A stretch of DNA of 64,000 nt. It comes from Vibrio amylolyticus (lineage in GTDB: Bacteria; Pseudomonadota; Gammaproteobacteria; Enterobacterales; Vibrionaceae). The position numbers and the translations under genes were made by a program. Of the stretch, positions 17,616 to 27,625 are shown in pieces. The DNA is taken from assembly GCF_023145695.1 (NCBI RefSeq), contig NZ_JAJHVV010000001.1:62001-126000 (forward strand), in the 5' to 3' direction. The notes under the pieces were generated by a model that was given only the letters and a program-made list of their open reading frames with translations, was not told the DNA's origin and made no database searches. Position 1 is the stretch's first letter; each line of letters starts with the position of its first letter.

Positions 17616-18992
17616 ATGAACCATATTCAATCTGCATTACAATCAATCAACAGCTTCGTCTGGGGCCCACCTTTACTCATTTTATTAGTTGGAACCGGTA
17701 TTTACTTCACTTTCAGCTTAGGATTACTCCAATTTAGACACCTGCCTACTGCGCTTAAGCTTGTTTTCACGAAAGACAAAAGCTCATCGAGCAAGGGAGA
17801 CGTATCAAGTTTTGCTGCGCTATGTACTGCCCTCTCTGCCACTATCGGTACCGGTAATATTGTTGGTGTGGCGACTGCAATCAAGCTAGGTGGTCCCGGT
17901 GCTCTTTTCTGGATGTGGCTTGTGGCTGTCTTTGGAATGGCGACCAAGTATGCTGAGTGTTTACTTGCCGTAAAATACCGAAAAGTAGATGACAATGGCC
18001 AAATGATCGGTGGACCAATGTATTACTTGCAATATGGTGTCGGTTCCAAAGCGTTAGCCATCATGTTTGCGATTTCCGCACTTGGTGTTGCCTGTTTTGG
18101 TATCGGAACTTTCCCTCAAGTAAACGCCATTTTAGACGCTAGCGAAATTTCTTTTGGTGTTTCTCGTGAGATTTCCGCTCCTATACTAACGATTCTCGTT
18201 GCTTGCGTAACCTTAGGTGGCATTCAATCTATCGCGAAAGTCGCAGGTAAAGTCGTTCCGGTCATGGCCGTTTTCTATGTGGTCACTTGTGCTAGCGTCA
18301 TCATTATCAATGCCGACAAACTTTATGATGCGTTCGCACTTGTTATTACTTCAGCCTTTACGCCTACCGCAGCAAGTGGCGGTTTCTTGGGGGCTAGCAT
18401 CATGCTCGCCATTCAATCAGGGATTGCACGTGGTGTTTTCTCGAATGAATCAGGGTTAGGTAGCGCACCGATGGCTGCTGCTGCCGCGAAAACAGATTCA
18501 TGTGTAAAACAAGGCTTAATCTCGATGACCGGGACGTTTTTTGACACCATCATTATCTGCACCATGACAGGGCTTGCGCTTATTTTGACCGGTGCGTGGC
18601 AAAGTGATTTCTCCGGTGCCGCAATGACTACACATGCGTTTGCTCAAGGGCTAAGTTCAGACACGCTAGGCCCAATGCTAGTGTCTGTTGGGCTTATGTT
18701 CTTTGCCTTTACGACTATTCTAGGTTGGAACTACTACGGTGAACGTTGTGTGGTTTTCCTACTAGGTACTAAAGCCGTACTGCCTTACAAAATCATCTTC
18801 ATCGGCCTAGTCGCTTCAGGTGCATTTTTACACCTGGATCTTATTTGGATCATCGCTGACATTGTCAACGGTTTAATGGCAATACCAAACCTAATCGGCT
18901 TAATCGCACTTCGACATGTTGTTATTGAAGAGACCAAGCGATACTTTTCAGGCGCTGCACTTCAACCCATCAAAACTGAAGTAACGGGTTAG
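17616..18992 (+). CDS. Sodium:alanine/glycine symporter (AGCS family)
   Basis: It is an inner-membrane symporter for glycine or alanine with sodium. The 458 residues include about eleven membrane segments and family motifs such as GTGNIVGVATAIKLGGPGA and NESGLGSAPM. AAGGGG precedes the ATG by 5 nt. The glycine riboswitch upstream supports glycine as a substrate or signal. A strong terminator follows 40 bp after the stop, so it is a single-gene unit. Confidence 0.95.
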   Translation: MNHIQSALQSINSFVWGPPLLILLVGTGIYFTFSLGLLQFRHLPTALKLVFTKDKSSSSKGDVSSFAALCTALSATIGTGNIVGVATAIKLGGPGALFWMWLVAVFGMATKYAECLLAVKYRKVDDNGQMIGGPMYYLQYGVGSKALAIMFAISALGVACFGIGTFPQVNAILDASEISFGVSREISAPILTILVACVTLGGIQSIAKVAGKVVPVMAVFYVVTCASVIIINADKLYDAFALVITSAFTPTAASGGFLGASIMLAIQSGIARGVFSNESGLGSAPMAAAAAKTDSCVKQGLISMTGTFFDTIIICTMTGLALILTGAWQSDFSGAAMTTHAFAQGLSSDTLGPMLVSVGLMFFAFTTILGWNYYGERCVVFLLGTKAVLPYKIIFIGLVASGAFLHLDLIWIIADIVNGLMAIPNLIGLIALRHVVIEETKRYFSGAALQPIKTEVTG

Positions 18993-19033
18993 CCCATTTA
19001 GGTATCGTTTACTTATTTAGGTGACTAAACCAA

Positions 19034-19065
19034 AAGGCAAGCGTATTCAATCGCTTGCCTTTTTT
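19034..19065 (+). terminator. Intrinsic terminator after the AGCS symporter
   Basis: Arms AAGGCAAGCG and CGCTTGCCTT enclose an 8-nt loop and are followed by a T run. Confidence 0.9.
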
Positions 19066-19163
19066 AGTCTCTATGAAACAATGAATCGTGCCAATCATCA
19101 GCAAAAATTGTCCTATGCTAAAGACTATAGATGTTCAGCCATAGACCTAGAGAGGTACTTGGT

Positions 19164-19340
19164 ATGCTGACAAACCTGCACAGTAATACTGCGCTTAGAA
19201 TATTGCTCTTGTTTTTGGTGTTCATCCTGATTTCATGGCCAATCGTCGCCGATATTGGATTCTCTGTCGCAGCGCTAACCCTTTCACTATTAATCAGTTG
19301 GCTCGTGGTGATTCTTACTCTGAAGTGGCTCACTAGGTAG
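19164..19340 (+). CDS. Small two-helix membrane protein upstream of the symporter-kinase
   Basis: The start at 19164 is chosen because GAGAGG lies 8 nt upstream; the longer in-frame start at 19131 has none. The 58-residue protein has two hydrophobic helices (about 10-30 and 34-54). It ends 6 bp before the symporter-histidine kinase gene, so they are almost surely co-transcribed. Short membrane proteins beside sodium/solute symporters are common, for example the DUF485/DUF4212 type next to ActP-like proteins, but I cannot confirm the family here. Confidence 0.7.
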   Translation: MLTNLHSNTALRILLLFLVFILISWPIVADIGFSVAALTLSLLISWLVVILTLKWLTR

Positions 19341-19346
19341 CTTCAC

Positions 19347-22211
19347 ATGATCAGTGTAGGCTCGTTAATTTTAATTATACTCACGTATGTCGCGGTACTT
19401 TTCTTTATCGCGAATTGGGCGGAGTCAGGCAGTAGGCAAGCCAAAGTTATTTCTTCAAGCGTTTATGTCTACATTCTCTCTCTAGCAGTCTACTGTACGA
19501 GCTGGACTTTCTACGGCAGCGTAGGTTTGGCATCGCGTAGCGGCATTATTGTTTACACCATCTATCTTGGCCCTACATTACTAATGCTGATGCTGTACCC
19601 AATACTCAAGCGAATCCTTAGAATTAAACAAACCTACCATATTAATAACATCGCTGATTTTCTCTCAGCGCGCTTTAATCGAAGTTTGTCCCTCGCAGGG
19701 TTGTGTTCCATTGTTGCCATGATAGGCATCATCCCTTACCTTGCACTGCAACTTAAAGCGATCAACAAATCTATCTATGTTCTGCTTGGAAGCGACACAG
19801 TAAACGGGGCAGCGACGCCGATTGATACTGTAACGTCAGTAGGATCAGGCAGCGTCACTTGGCTAATCTGGCTTGGCGTTGGGATATTTACCATCGTATT
19901 TGGTATTCGCCACATTGACCCTACGGAACGTCACCCTGGAATGATGCTTGCGTTAGCCGTTGAAGGGCTAATCAAACTGATCGCAATGCTTGCTGTCGGA
20001 CTCTTCGTTTGCTTTATCTTATTTGATAGTCCTTTCGATATCTTTTCCAAGTTGACGACAGAGATCCCAGCATCCGCTAGTCAAATGGCAACCCCACCAA
20101 CCTTCATGACGTGGGCAAGTTACACAATATTAGCGGCGTCAGCATTTTTCATGCTTCCAAGACAATTTCACGTTATGGTAGTCGAAAACGCTCGCCTCAG
20201 CTTTATTAAAAAAACACAGTGGATGCTGCCTGTGTACCTATTTTTAATGACCATGTTTGCCATGCCAATTGCCGCCGCGGGATTATTGCTACTCGGCCCT
20301 CAAAACCCCGATACTTATATGCTCACTCTGCCATTAAGCCAGAACCAGAATGCATTAACTCTCTTAGTTTTCATTGGTGGCTTTTCAGCATCCATGGCCA
20401 TGTTAATGGTATCAGGTATGACACTTGCTACAATGTTCAGTAACCACCTAGCTTTGCCCATCCTGAGAAAGATTGCACCTAATAACAACTTTGGTAATTA
20501 CCTGCTGCAAATTCGTTGGTTCGCTGTTTTCCTTGTATTTAGCGCAGGTCAGGCTTTTTATTTATTTCTTGGTGAATCCTACATGCTCGTAAACATGGGG
20601 ATGATCTCTTTCTGTGCTGTATTTCAGTTTCTACCACTGGTTATCACAGGCCTTTTTTGGAAAGACGTTAACGCGAAAGGCGCAATATTAGGTATCTCAG
20701 TAGGTTTCGGGGTCTGGGCTTACTGTTTGTTCATTCCTGCCATCATAAAAAGCGGTTGGATTGATGTTTCTCTATTGGAGCATGGGCTTTGGGGCATTGA
20801 ATGGCTCCACCCTGAACATCTGTTTGGCTCAACAATGGACAGAATTAGTCACGGCGCATTTTGGTCTATCATCGCAAACATTTCTGGGATTGTTTTAGGC
20901 AGTATCTTCTTTAAAGAGAGCAAAGAAGAGAATCGGTACAATGCCGAGTTTATTGAAAATATGATCAGTGACCAGGAGGAGGACGAACACGGAAATTTTG
21001 ACCTGCCATCAAATATCCCACTACAACCTAAACTTGAAATATTGGTACAAATATTTGGTCAATACTATTCTATCGCTGATGCGTTGAAAAAAACCGAGAA
21101 GGTACTCGAAACCACTCAACTAAAAGATAAGCCCACCGTAACCACTCTTGAACTGGCTAACCTAGAGAAAGCCGCTGAGCGTCAACTTAGCGGTGCAACG
21201 GGCTCAGCAATGGCACACGTTATCATTCAAGAATCGTTACTATTCAATGAGAATGAGAAACAGCAATTAGAACATACATACACCCAGTTACTTGGACAGC
21301 TAAAAATTAGCCCCAATCAATTGCGCCAGCAATTAAACTACGCAAAAGAAAAAGAGAATCTCGCCACCACGTACAACGAACAATTGAAAACCTTAGTTGA
21401 AGAGCGAACATCTGAGCTTCAAAAAGCAATGACCCAGCTTCAAGAAACACAGTCCCAATTAGTAGAGAAAGAAAAACAAGCTTCTTTGGGCATGCTCGTC
21501 GCAGGCGTTGCGCATGAAATAAATACCCCTATCGGTATTTGTGTTACAGCCTCTTCTAACCTTCAAGAAGAAGTTAAACTCTTAACCAAGGCATATGATA
21601 GCGAAAAGCTTAGCGAAAAAGATCTACTCGAATTTTTTGCGCTCTGTGAGGAGTCTGCCGTTATCATTCATAAAAATAATGAACGTGCCTCTGAATTAAT
21701 CAGAAGTTTTAAACAGATAGCAGTTGATCAATCAAGTGATGAATTAAGAGACTTTAACCTTAAAGAGTATATTGATGAAATTTTGCTTTCCCTTCGACCC
21801 CAGCTTAAAAAATCGCCACATAAACTGCTTATAGAATGTCCTGACGATATATACTGTTCATCTTACGCTGGCGCGCTCTCTCAAGTGGTCACCAACCTAA
21901 TTATGAATAGTTTAATTCACGCGTTTAAAGTTGACCAAGTTGGTGAAATAAAGCTCGTTGCAAAGAATAATGGCGATGCCTTTTACTTAGATTTCAGTGA
22001 TAACGGAATGGGGCTAGATGAAGAATCGACGAAACGTTTATTTGACCCGTTTTTTACGACCAAACGTAATCAAGGTGGTAGTGGGCTTGGTACGCATTTA
22101 ATCCACACTCTTATTACAAGAAAGTTAAAGGGAAAAGTCAAAATCGAGACGGCTCTAGGTGAGGGTCTTCACTTTGCAATGGAGATCCCTAAAAAACCAA
22201 TCAATAGCTGA
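19347..22211 (+). CDS. Sodium/solute symporter-histidine kinase fusion (CbrA-like)
   Basis: Residues 1 to about 530 form a 13-segment SSS/SLC5 transporter domain. A coiled linker (about 640-705) leads to a HisKA domain with H723 (GVAHEINTPIG) and an HATPase domain with NLIMNSLIHAF, DNGMGLD and GSGLGTHL. There is no receiver domain. Architecturally it resembles CbrA of Pseudomonas, where the transporter part is tied to signalling, often on amino acids. The ligand is unknown. A small membrane protein precedes it. A REC-HD-GYP protein follows by 168 bp and is the likely partner. Confidence 0.92.
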   Translation: MISVGSLILIILTYVAVLFFIANWAESGSRQAKVISSSVYVYILSLAVYCTSWTFYGSVGLASRSGIIVYTIYLGPTLLMLMLYPILKRILRIKQTYHINNIADFLSARFNRSLSLAGLCSIVAMIGIIPYLALQLKAINKSIYVLLGSDTVNGAATPIDTVTSVGSGSVTWLIWLGVGIFTIVFGIRHIDPTERHPGMMLALAVEGLIKLIAMLAVGLFVCFILFDSPFDIFSKLTTEIPASASQMATPPTFMTWASYTILAASAFFMLPRQFHVMVVENARLSFIKKTQWMLPVYLFLMTMFAMPIAAAGLLLLGPQNPDTYMLTLPLSQNQNALTLLVFIGGFSASMAMLMVSGMTLATMFSNHLALPILRKIAPNNNFGNYLLQIRWFAVFLVFSAGQAFYLFLGESYMLVNMGMISFCAVFQFLPLVITGLFWKDVNAKGAILGISVGFGVWAYCLFIPAIIKSGWIDVSLLEHGLWGIEWLHPEHLFGSTMDRISHGAFWSIIANISGIVLGSIFFKESKEENRYNAEFIENMISDQEEDEHGNFDLPSNIPLQPKLEILVQIFGQYYSIADALKKTEKVLETTQLKDKPTVTTLELANLEKAAERQLSGATGSAMAHVIIQESLLFNENEKQQLEHTYTQLLGQLKISPNQLRQQLNYAKEKENLATTYNEQLKTLVEERTSELQKAMTQLQETQSQLVEKEKQASLGMLVAGVAHEINTPIGICVTASSNLQEEVKLLTKAYDSEKLSEKDLLEFFALCEESAVIIHKNNERASELIRSFKQIAVDQSSDELRDFNLKEYIDEILLSLRPQLKKSPHKLLIECPDDIYCSSYAGALSQVVTNLIMNSLIHAFKVDQVGEIKLVAKNNGDAFYLDFSDNGMGLDEESTKRLFDPFFTTKRNQGGSGLGTHLIHTLITRKLKGKVKIETALGEGLHFAMEIPKKPINS

Positions 22212-22379
22212 GTGTTAAAGTTAATAGAGAATGGCAGTAGCGATAGCTTTTGCTATTAGCCAATATAAAAAAATACTGTTTTTTAATTTTTCACCTCGCT
22301 GACTATTGAGTAACTTGTAATTAAATAAGTTTTTGCCTATACACATATAAGAAACTTAATTTTTTGAGGAGTATTTACA

Positions 22380-23903
22380 ATGCCTTTGAAACTACTCCGA
22401 GAGTTGGACGAAGAAAGCCTCCCACCATGGAAAGTTCTAATTGTTGATGATGACCCTGATATTCATCAAGTCACTACCTTGGTATTAAAACGATTTAAAC
22501 TCGATGACCGCCCGTTGGAGTTTCATCATGCTCACTCTGGAGCGGAAGCGAAGGAAAAACTCTCGACTATAGAAGATATTGCTCTCATATTCCTCGATGT
22601 CGTTATGGAGACAGATGAGGCTGGATTAGACGTTGCGCGCTGGACAAGGCAAGATTTGGGGAATCATAAAACTCGTATCGTTCTACGAACAGGTCAACCA
22701 GGGCAAGCACCCGAGCACACCGTTGTCTCTGAATATGATATCAATGATTATAAGGAAAAAACGGAACTCACTAGCCAAAAACTATTTACCACCGTTTACA
22801 CCGCGATTCGTTCTTATCGAGATATTGTCGAAATTGATAAGGCCAGACAGCTCGAAGTTAATTATCGACACGGCCTAGAACGGGTGATTCAATCAACAGC
22901 AGTCATCTTTCAACAGAATACATTAAGCACCTTTTCCAATGGTATTTTGCAACAAGTACTCTCCTTACTGCGTATGAATGATCAGAGTATGCTAGTCAGC
23001 GTACGTGGTATGACAACGATTATGGAAGGACAGGAAGAATTTCGAGTCCTTGCACAAATTGGTGGCGAAGGACAAGAACTGACAGACGAACACGTAAAGG
23101 GCTACTTAAAGAAAGCGCTCAAAGAAAAAAATAGCATCATTGAAGATGATATTTTTGTTGGGTACTTCTCGACCAGCTCTGGCGCAGTGAGTCTTCTATA
23201 CCTTAAAGGTGTAAGAAAAATCACCGAGCTTGAAAGCCAATTGCTAACTATCTTCTCATACAGTGTTAGCTTGGCGTTTGAAAACTTATTCCTCAGTCAA
23301 GAAATCATCGATACCCAAGGTGAGCTTATCTATCGTCTCGGTGATGTCGTTGAATCTCGCTCTCATGAAGCGGGTAATCATGTTCGCAGAATGTCAGAAC
23401 TCAGCTACCAATTATGTTTGCTACTTGGTTATTCTGAAGACAGAGCACAACTACTAAAACAAGCCGCACCCATGCATGATGTGGGTAAAATCGCCACCCC
23501 TGATGCTGTCCTTCTCAAACCTGGAAAGTTAAATGCCGATGAATGGGAAATAATGAAGCAGCATGCCGAAATCGGGTACAAAATACTGGCGGGTTCGAAA
23601 CGAAAAATCTTGCAAACCGCGGCTATCATTGCTCACCAGCACCATGAAAGAATCGATGGAACGGGCTACCCTCAAGGGCTCAAAGGCGATGAGATCTCCA
23701 TCGAAGCGAGAATTATTGCGGCCGTCGATGTATTTGATGCTCTAACTCATGAGCGCTGCTACAAACCTGCTTGGCCGATTGAAGATGTGGTCAATGTGCT
23801 CAATGAATCTAAGGGTACCCACCTTGATATACATGTTGTCGATACTCTGCTTGATAACCTTGATGTAGCCTTGGAAATCAATAACAAATACAGCAGTAGC
23901 TAA
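22380..23903 (+). CDS. Response regulator with HD-GYP c-di-GMP phosphodiesterase domain
   Basis: The N-terminal REC domain has D73 (IFLDVV). A middle DUF3369-like domain follows (about 165-320). The C-terminal HD-GYP domain has HD at 366-367, HHE near 421 and GTGYP at 427-431, so catalytic metal ligands look complete. It should degrade c-di-GMP when phosphorylated or released by the cognate kinase, which is probably the symporter-kinase just upstream. GAGGAG lies 9 nt before the ATG. Confidence 0.92.
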   Translation: MPLKLLRELDEESLPPWKVLIVDDDPDIHQVTTLVLKRFKLDDRPLEFHHAHSGAEAKEKLSTIEDIALIFLDVVMETDEAGLDVARWTRQDLGNHKTRIVLRTGQPGQAPEHTVVSEYDINDYKEKTELTSQKLFTTVYTAIRSYRDIVEIDKARQLEVNYRHGLERVIQSTAVIFQQNTLSTFSNGILQQVLSLLRMNDQSMLVSVRGMTTIMEGQEEFRVLAQIGGEGQELTDEHVKGYLKKALKEKNSIIEDDIFVGYFSTSSGAVSLLYLKGVRKITELESQLLTIFSYSVSLAFENLFLSQEIIDTQGELIYRLGDVVESRSHEAGNHVRRMSELSYQLCLLLGYSEDRAQLLKQAAPMHDVGKIATPDAVLLKPGKLNADEWEIMKQHAEIGYKILAGSKRKILQTAAIIAHQHHERIDGTGYPQGLKGDEISIEARIIAAVDVFDALTHERCYKPAWPIEDVVNVLNESKGTHLDIHVVDTLLDNLDVALEINNKYSSS

Positions 23904-23965
23904 GTTTAACAATGGCTAGAATTTAACGTCAGATTAACAAAGCCATACTCATTTACCCGTGCCTG

Positions 23966-24613
23966 TTAGGAACTAACTGGCGATTTTTCTAGAATTAACT
24001 TAACACCTAACAGTACAAGCACTGCGCCCGTCGTCCCTTCCATCCATTTCAAAAAGCGGGGATTGCTCAACAATGATTTCGCTTTCGACAACAAGCCTGA
24101 GAGGCTGCACTGCCAAAGCATGGCAATAACAAAGTGGATTGAAGCCATAAACAGTGACTGAATTAACGCTGAGCCTTGAGGATCAATAAACTGAGGCAAG
24201 AAAGCGAGATAAAACACTGCCGTTTTAGGATTAAGGACATTCGACAAAAAGCCTTCTCTAAACGAACGAATAGCATCGAGTTGGCTCGTTTTCACACTGC
24301 CAGTTACATTCAATGATGACCCAACGTTTCTCGCCGCTAACAAGCTACTAATGCCTAACCAAATTAAATAGGCAGCACCTATAAGCTTAACCAGTTGAAA
24401 GAGTTCGGCAGACTGTGCCAGTACCGCAGAAATGCCAATAGCAGAGAACATGGCATGCACATATAATCCACTGCATATACCAAAGCTTGTAGTCATCCCG
24501 TCTGTTAAGCCACCCCTAGAGGTGTTCCTGATTACCATTGCCGTATCAAGACCTGGTGTAAGTGTCAGTATTGTAATAGCGATAATAAACGCTTCAATAT
24601 TTTGAATAAGCAT
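23966..24613 (-). CDS. LysE/RhtB family amino-acid exporter
   Basis: It is an inner-membrane exporter of about 215 residues with six membrane segments and the LysE signature TPGLDTAMVIRN near residue 20 and LNPKTAVFYLAFLPQF near residue 125. Substrates in this family are amino acids such as homoserine, threonine or lysine; none can be assigned. ATG at 24613 is preferred to the TTG at 24619, although neither has a strong ribosome site. It is convergent with the HD-GYP gene. Confidence 0.9.
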   Translation of the reverse strand: MLIQNIEAFIIAITILTLTPGLDTAMVIRNTSRGGLTDGMTTSFGICSGLYVHAMFSAIGISAVLAQSAELFQLVKLIGAAYLIWLGISSLLAARNVGSSLNVTGSVKTSQLDAIRSFREGFLSNVLNPKTAVFYLAFLPQFIDPQGSALIQSLFMASIHFVIAMLWQCSLSGLLSKAKSLLSNPRFLKWMEGTTGAVLVLLGVKLILEKSPVSS

Positions 24614-24862
24614 GGTCAATTCAGTTCATTTTCGATGTTGTCTGCCAATCAAAATAGCGACTTCATAACGTAATAGCTACCGAAAAATCACTCTCATTCC
24701 CACTTCTAATCAAACGGCTAAGTAATAGTCTCCTTATAAAATCTTAAAAAACGATTATAAGTTGGGCAAAAAGTTCAGACTCAAATATGATACTTTCCAG
24801 TCTCAAAAATCGTGTCATTACTTTGGTTTAATTACATCGTCCTAACGATTGAGAAGCCAAAA

Positions 24863-25288
24863 ATGAAAAAACACTACCTAGCCGCTACGTTGCTTTTACT
24901 CTCTACTACCGCATTCGCAGAAGGTGGCGTCGTGACTGACGCTTCAACTAATTTGATTTTTGATTACGATAATATCTCTCAAGAGGAAGCGATCGAACAA
25001 CTGGATGAGTGTCAAGACATTGCTATGACCACTCAAACGGAAGAAGCATCAAATAAAGGCTCAGCGGTATCAGGCGCAGCGAAAGGCGCGGCAGCTGGAG
25101 CAGCAGTGGGCGCAATCAGTGGTAACTCAGGTTCAGACGCCGCTAAAACCGGGGCAACTATTGGTTTAGTTAGCGGGCGAGTCAAAGGAAACCGAGCAGC
25201 TGAAGCGTCAAAACAAAACAATCAACAAGCCTATCAAACGGTATTAAGAAACTGCATGACAGACAAACACTTTGTCGCACTAAACTAA
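24863..25288 (+). CDS. Exported glycine-zipper protein, unknown function
   Basis: A signal peptide (residues 1-20, ending AFAEGG) precedes a domain with two conserved-looking Cys (DECQD and RNCMT). Between them lies a glycine/alanine-rich glycine zipper (about 70-110, GAAKGAAAGAAVGAISG) that may insert in a membrane. The ATG at 24863 is chosen because it gives the signal peptide; a longer in-frame extension to 24812 does not. Related proteins are outer-membrane or periplasmic, but the role is unknown. It stands alone. Confidence 0.7.
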   Translation: MKKHYLAATLLLLSTTAFAEGGVVTDASTNLIFDYDNISQEEAIEQLDECQDIAMTTQTEEASNKGSAVSGAAKGAAAGAAVGAISGNSGSDAAKTGATIGLVSGRVKGNRAAEASKQNNQQAYQTVLRNCMTDKHFVALN

Positions 25289-25500
25289 TATTCCCAAAAG
25301 CTGTGTTTACATAGCCAGTATTCAAATAATTAAACGCAAATAGCGAAATTATAAAACAACGTCACAATTAGCGGTCACAATCTAGAAGCAAAATAATAAA
25401 GATGAGGCTTAACAAGCAGAGCTCCCCCACTTCGCTTGTTAAGTCATTATCAAACGGCTAGAAACACGACAACTGAAAAAGCTCAATATCCTCTAGGGTT

Positions 25501-25941
25501 ATGCTCATGAACAGCGCTTTAAAAATACTGCTTTCTATCGCTTCCGTTGCGTCATTACTCATTGCGGCAACAAGCTTGAGCCAAGATCTCCCTCCAAAAC
25601 GCTACTTTCAAGAATCCCCCATTAATGAGCTTTCCCATGAACAGGCCTATTCGTACTACCGAGGGAACTTTGTCGCCTGCGGACTCTCATTACTATCAGG
25701 GGAGTCTTTTAAAAAGGTGGACGATGGCTTATTTGATATTTTTGCGCTACGAAGCCAACTTCCTCCAGACTACGATCAAGTCGCTACCCATATCGATCAC
25801 GAATTTCTATTACTCGGCGAAAATGCCACTCATAAATTTATGTTAGATCTTACCGAAGCCGAAAAAATCAACTTCTGCCAAGAGCTCTTCAACCATTATT
25901 CTGAGGAATGGCACTTATCTGAAACCCTTTCTGAGCCATAA
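25501..25941 (+). CDS. Exported protein of unknown function
   Basis: An N-terminal hydrophobic stretch (about residues 6-25) reads as a signal peptide or anchor. The rest, about 115 residues, has two Cys (VACGLS and NFCQEL) that could form a disulfide in the periplasm. No family is recognised. The start may be 25501 or 25507; both lie just after AGGG. The gene stands 77 bp before the carboxypeptidase gene on the same strand. Confidence 0.65.
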   Translation: MLMNSALKILLSIASVASLLIAATSLSQDLPPKRYFQESPINELSHEQAYSYYRGNFVACGLSLLSGESFKKVDDGLFDIFALRSQLPPDYDQVATHIDHEFLLLGENATHKFMLDLTEAEKINFCQELFNHYSEEWHLSETLSEP

Positions 25942-26018
25942 ATTCGTTAAGCTACCTTGAGTATCAATTAAAGATTGCTACACTGACTTATCTTTTACTT
26001 GTCATGGACGGCTAGCCA

Positions 26019-27500
26019 ATGACCGCATTCCAAAAATTAGTAGCTCACTCAAAAACTATCTCTAACTTTAATCACTTAGCAGCCATTTGTGGCTGGGATC
26101 AAGCGTCCATGATGCCTTCCGGTGGTAATCAGGCTCGCTCTGAAGCGATGGCACAGCTCTCTGTACATATTCATGGATTACTCACCCAACCACAACTAGA
26201 AGAGTGGTTCTCTAGTGCTGAGTCTGAAAACCTTAATGCTAACGATAAGGCCTCTTTGCGCGAACTAAAACGCCAATGGATGCAAGCAAATGTGCTCCCT
26301 GAATCACTGGTTCAAGCCAAATCACTCGCAGGCTCTAAGTGTGAACATGCATGGCGCTCTCAGCGTGGAGAAAACGATTGGGCTGGATTCGAAAAGAACT
26401 GGGCTGAGGTCGTAAAATTATCACAGGAAGAGGCTCAAATTAGAGCTGAAGCGACAGGTCTATCCCCTTACGACTCGATGCTTGATATCTACGAGCCAGG
26501 AACCACATCAGCGTCATTAGATACACTATTCTCTGATGTAAAAACATGGCTTCCAAGCTTAATTGATGACGCGATTGAGAAGCAGAAATCGGAATCCTTT
26601 ATTACCCCAACAGGACAGTTTGAGACCGCTCAGCAAAAGGCGCTTGGTCTAGAAGTCATGAAGCTTTTACAGTTTGATTTTGAACACGGTCGACTCGATG
26701 AAAGTATTCATCCATTTTGTGGTGGCGTACCATCGGATGTGAGAATAACAACCAGATACGACGATTCTGAGTTTGTGCAGTCTCTCATGGGTATTGTTCA
26801 TGAAACCGGTCATGCTCGATACGAGCAGGGCTTGCCTAAATCACTTGCTGGCCAACCTGCAGGTGAAGCGCGTTCAATGGGCATTCACGAATCACAATCG
26901 CTCTTTTTTGAGATGCAAGTTGGTCGTAGTGATGCGTTTATTCAGCACCTTTCAAGCTTAGCGGGTAAACAATTCACTTCACACGACCCTGCACTGTTTG
27001 GCTTTGATAATTTTCAAAAGCTCTATACTCGTGTGAAGAAAGACTTCATCCGTGTTGACGCTGATGAGCTAACCTACCCTGCTCACGTGATTTTGCGTTA
27101 CGAGATAGAGCGTGACCTCATCAACGGTAAAATCAAACACTCTGATGTGCCTGAGCTTTGGAATCTAAAAATGCAGCAATCACTTGGGCTATCCACTGAG
27201 GGGAACTTCAAAAATGGTTGTATGCAAGACATACACTGGACCGATGGCGCATTTGGATATTTCCCAAGCTACACGTTAGGGGCTATGTACGCCGCTCAGT
27301 TTATGATGTCAATGACTAAAACCATTGATGTAAATGGCGCCATTGAGTCTGGTGACCTGTCGCCAATATTCACTTGGCTAGACGACAATATTTGGAGTAA
27401 GGGCAGCTTATTAACGACGGATGAGTTGGTTAAGCAAGCTACAGGTGAAACACTCAACGCTCAGTTTTTCCAAGATCACTTAAAAGCTCGCTATTTATAA
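26019..27500 (+). CDS. M32 family metallocarboxypeptidase (Taq-like), hybrid 3' end
   Basis: It removes C-terminal amino acids from peptides; the enzyme is cytoplasmic and zinc-dependent. HETGH at 261-265 is the zinc site, followed by the GIHESQS motif with the third ligand Glu near residue 291. The 493-residue length is normal. From 27234 to the stop the gene is duplicated at 33528-33794. The first 80 bp of that duplication are nearly identical and the rest only about 79 percent identical as protein, so the present 3' end was probably delivered by an inserted segment. A weak terminator follows. Confidence 0.93.
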   Translation: MTAFQKLVAHSKTISNFNHLAAICGWDQASMMPSGGNQARSEAMAQLSVHIHGLLTQPQLEEWFSSAESENLNANDKASLRELKRQWMQANVLPESLVQAKSLAGSKCEHAWRSQRGENDWAGFEKNWAEVVKLSQEEAQIRAEATGLSPYDSMLDIYEPGTTSASLDTLFSDVKTWLPSLIDDAIEKQKSESFITPTGQFETAQQKALGLEVMKLLQFDFEHGRLDESIHPFCGGVPSDVRITTRYDDSEFVQSLMGIVHETGHARYEQGLPKSLAGQPAGEARSMGIHESQSLFFEMQVGRSDAFIQHLSSLAGKQFTSHDPALFGFDNFQKLYTRVKKDFIRVDADELTYPAHVILRYEIERDLINGKIKHSDVPELWNLKMQQSLGLSTEGNFKNGCMQDIHWTDGAFGYFPSYTLGAMYAAQFMMSMTKTIDVNGAIESGDLSPIFTWLDDNIWSKGSLLTTDELVKQATGETLNAQFFQDHLKARYL

Positions 27501-27522
27501 ACGCACCCTACCCATTGGACCA

Positions 27523-27552
27523 GGCATAGACTTTCTTTATGCCGAGTCTTTT
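27523..27552 (+). terminator. Terminator after the carboxypeptidase gene
   Basis: Arms GGCATA and TATGCC with a 9-nt loop are followed by GAGTCTTTTT, 23 bp after the stop. It differs from the terminator found after the displaced copy at 33797. Confidence 0.55.
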
Positions 27553-27625
27553 TAACACGCAGTGGATCCAAGATATTTGTAATGATTATATGAGACTACA
27601 ACCATTACTTTTAATCGACACTGTA

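Noticed and set aside
25408..25443. A 10-bp inverted repeat (CTTAACAAGC / GCTTGTTAAG) with ends that fit integron attC core boxes
   Set aside because: The element is only about 36 bp, there is no integrase or cassette array near, and a simple hairpin explains it as well.
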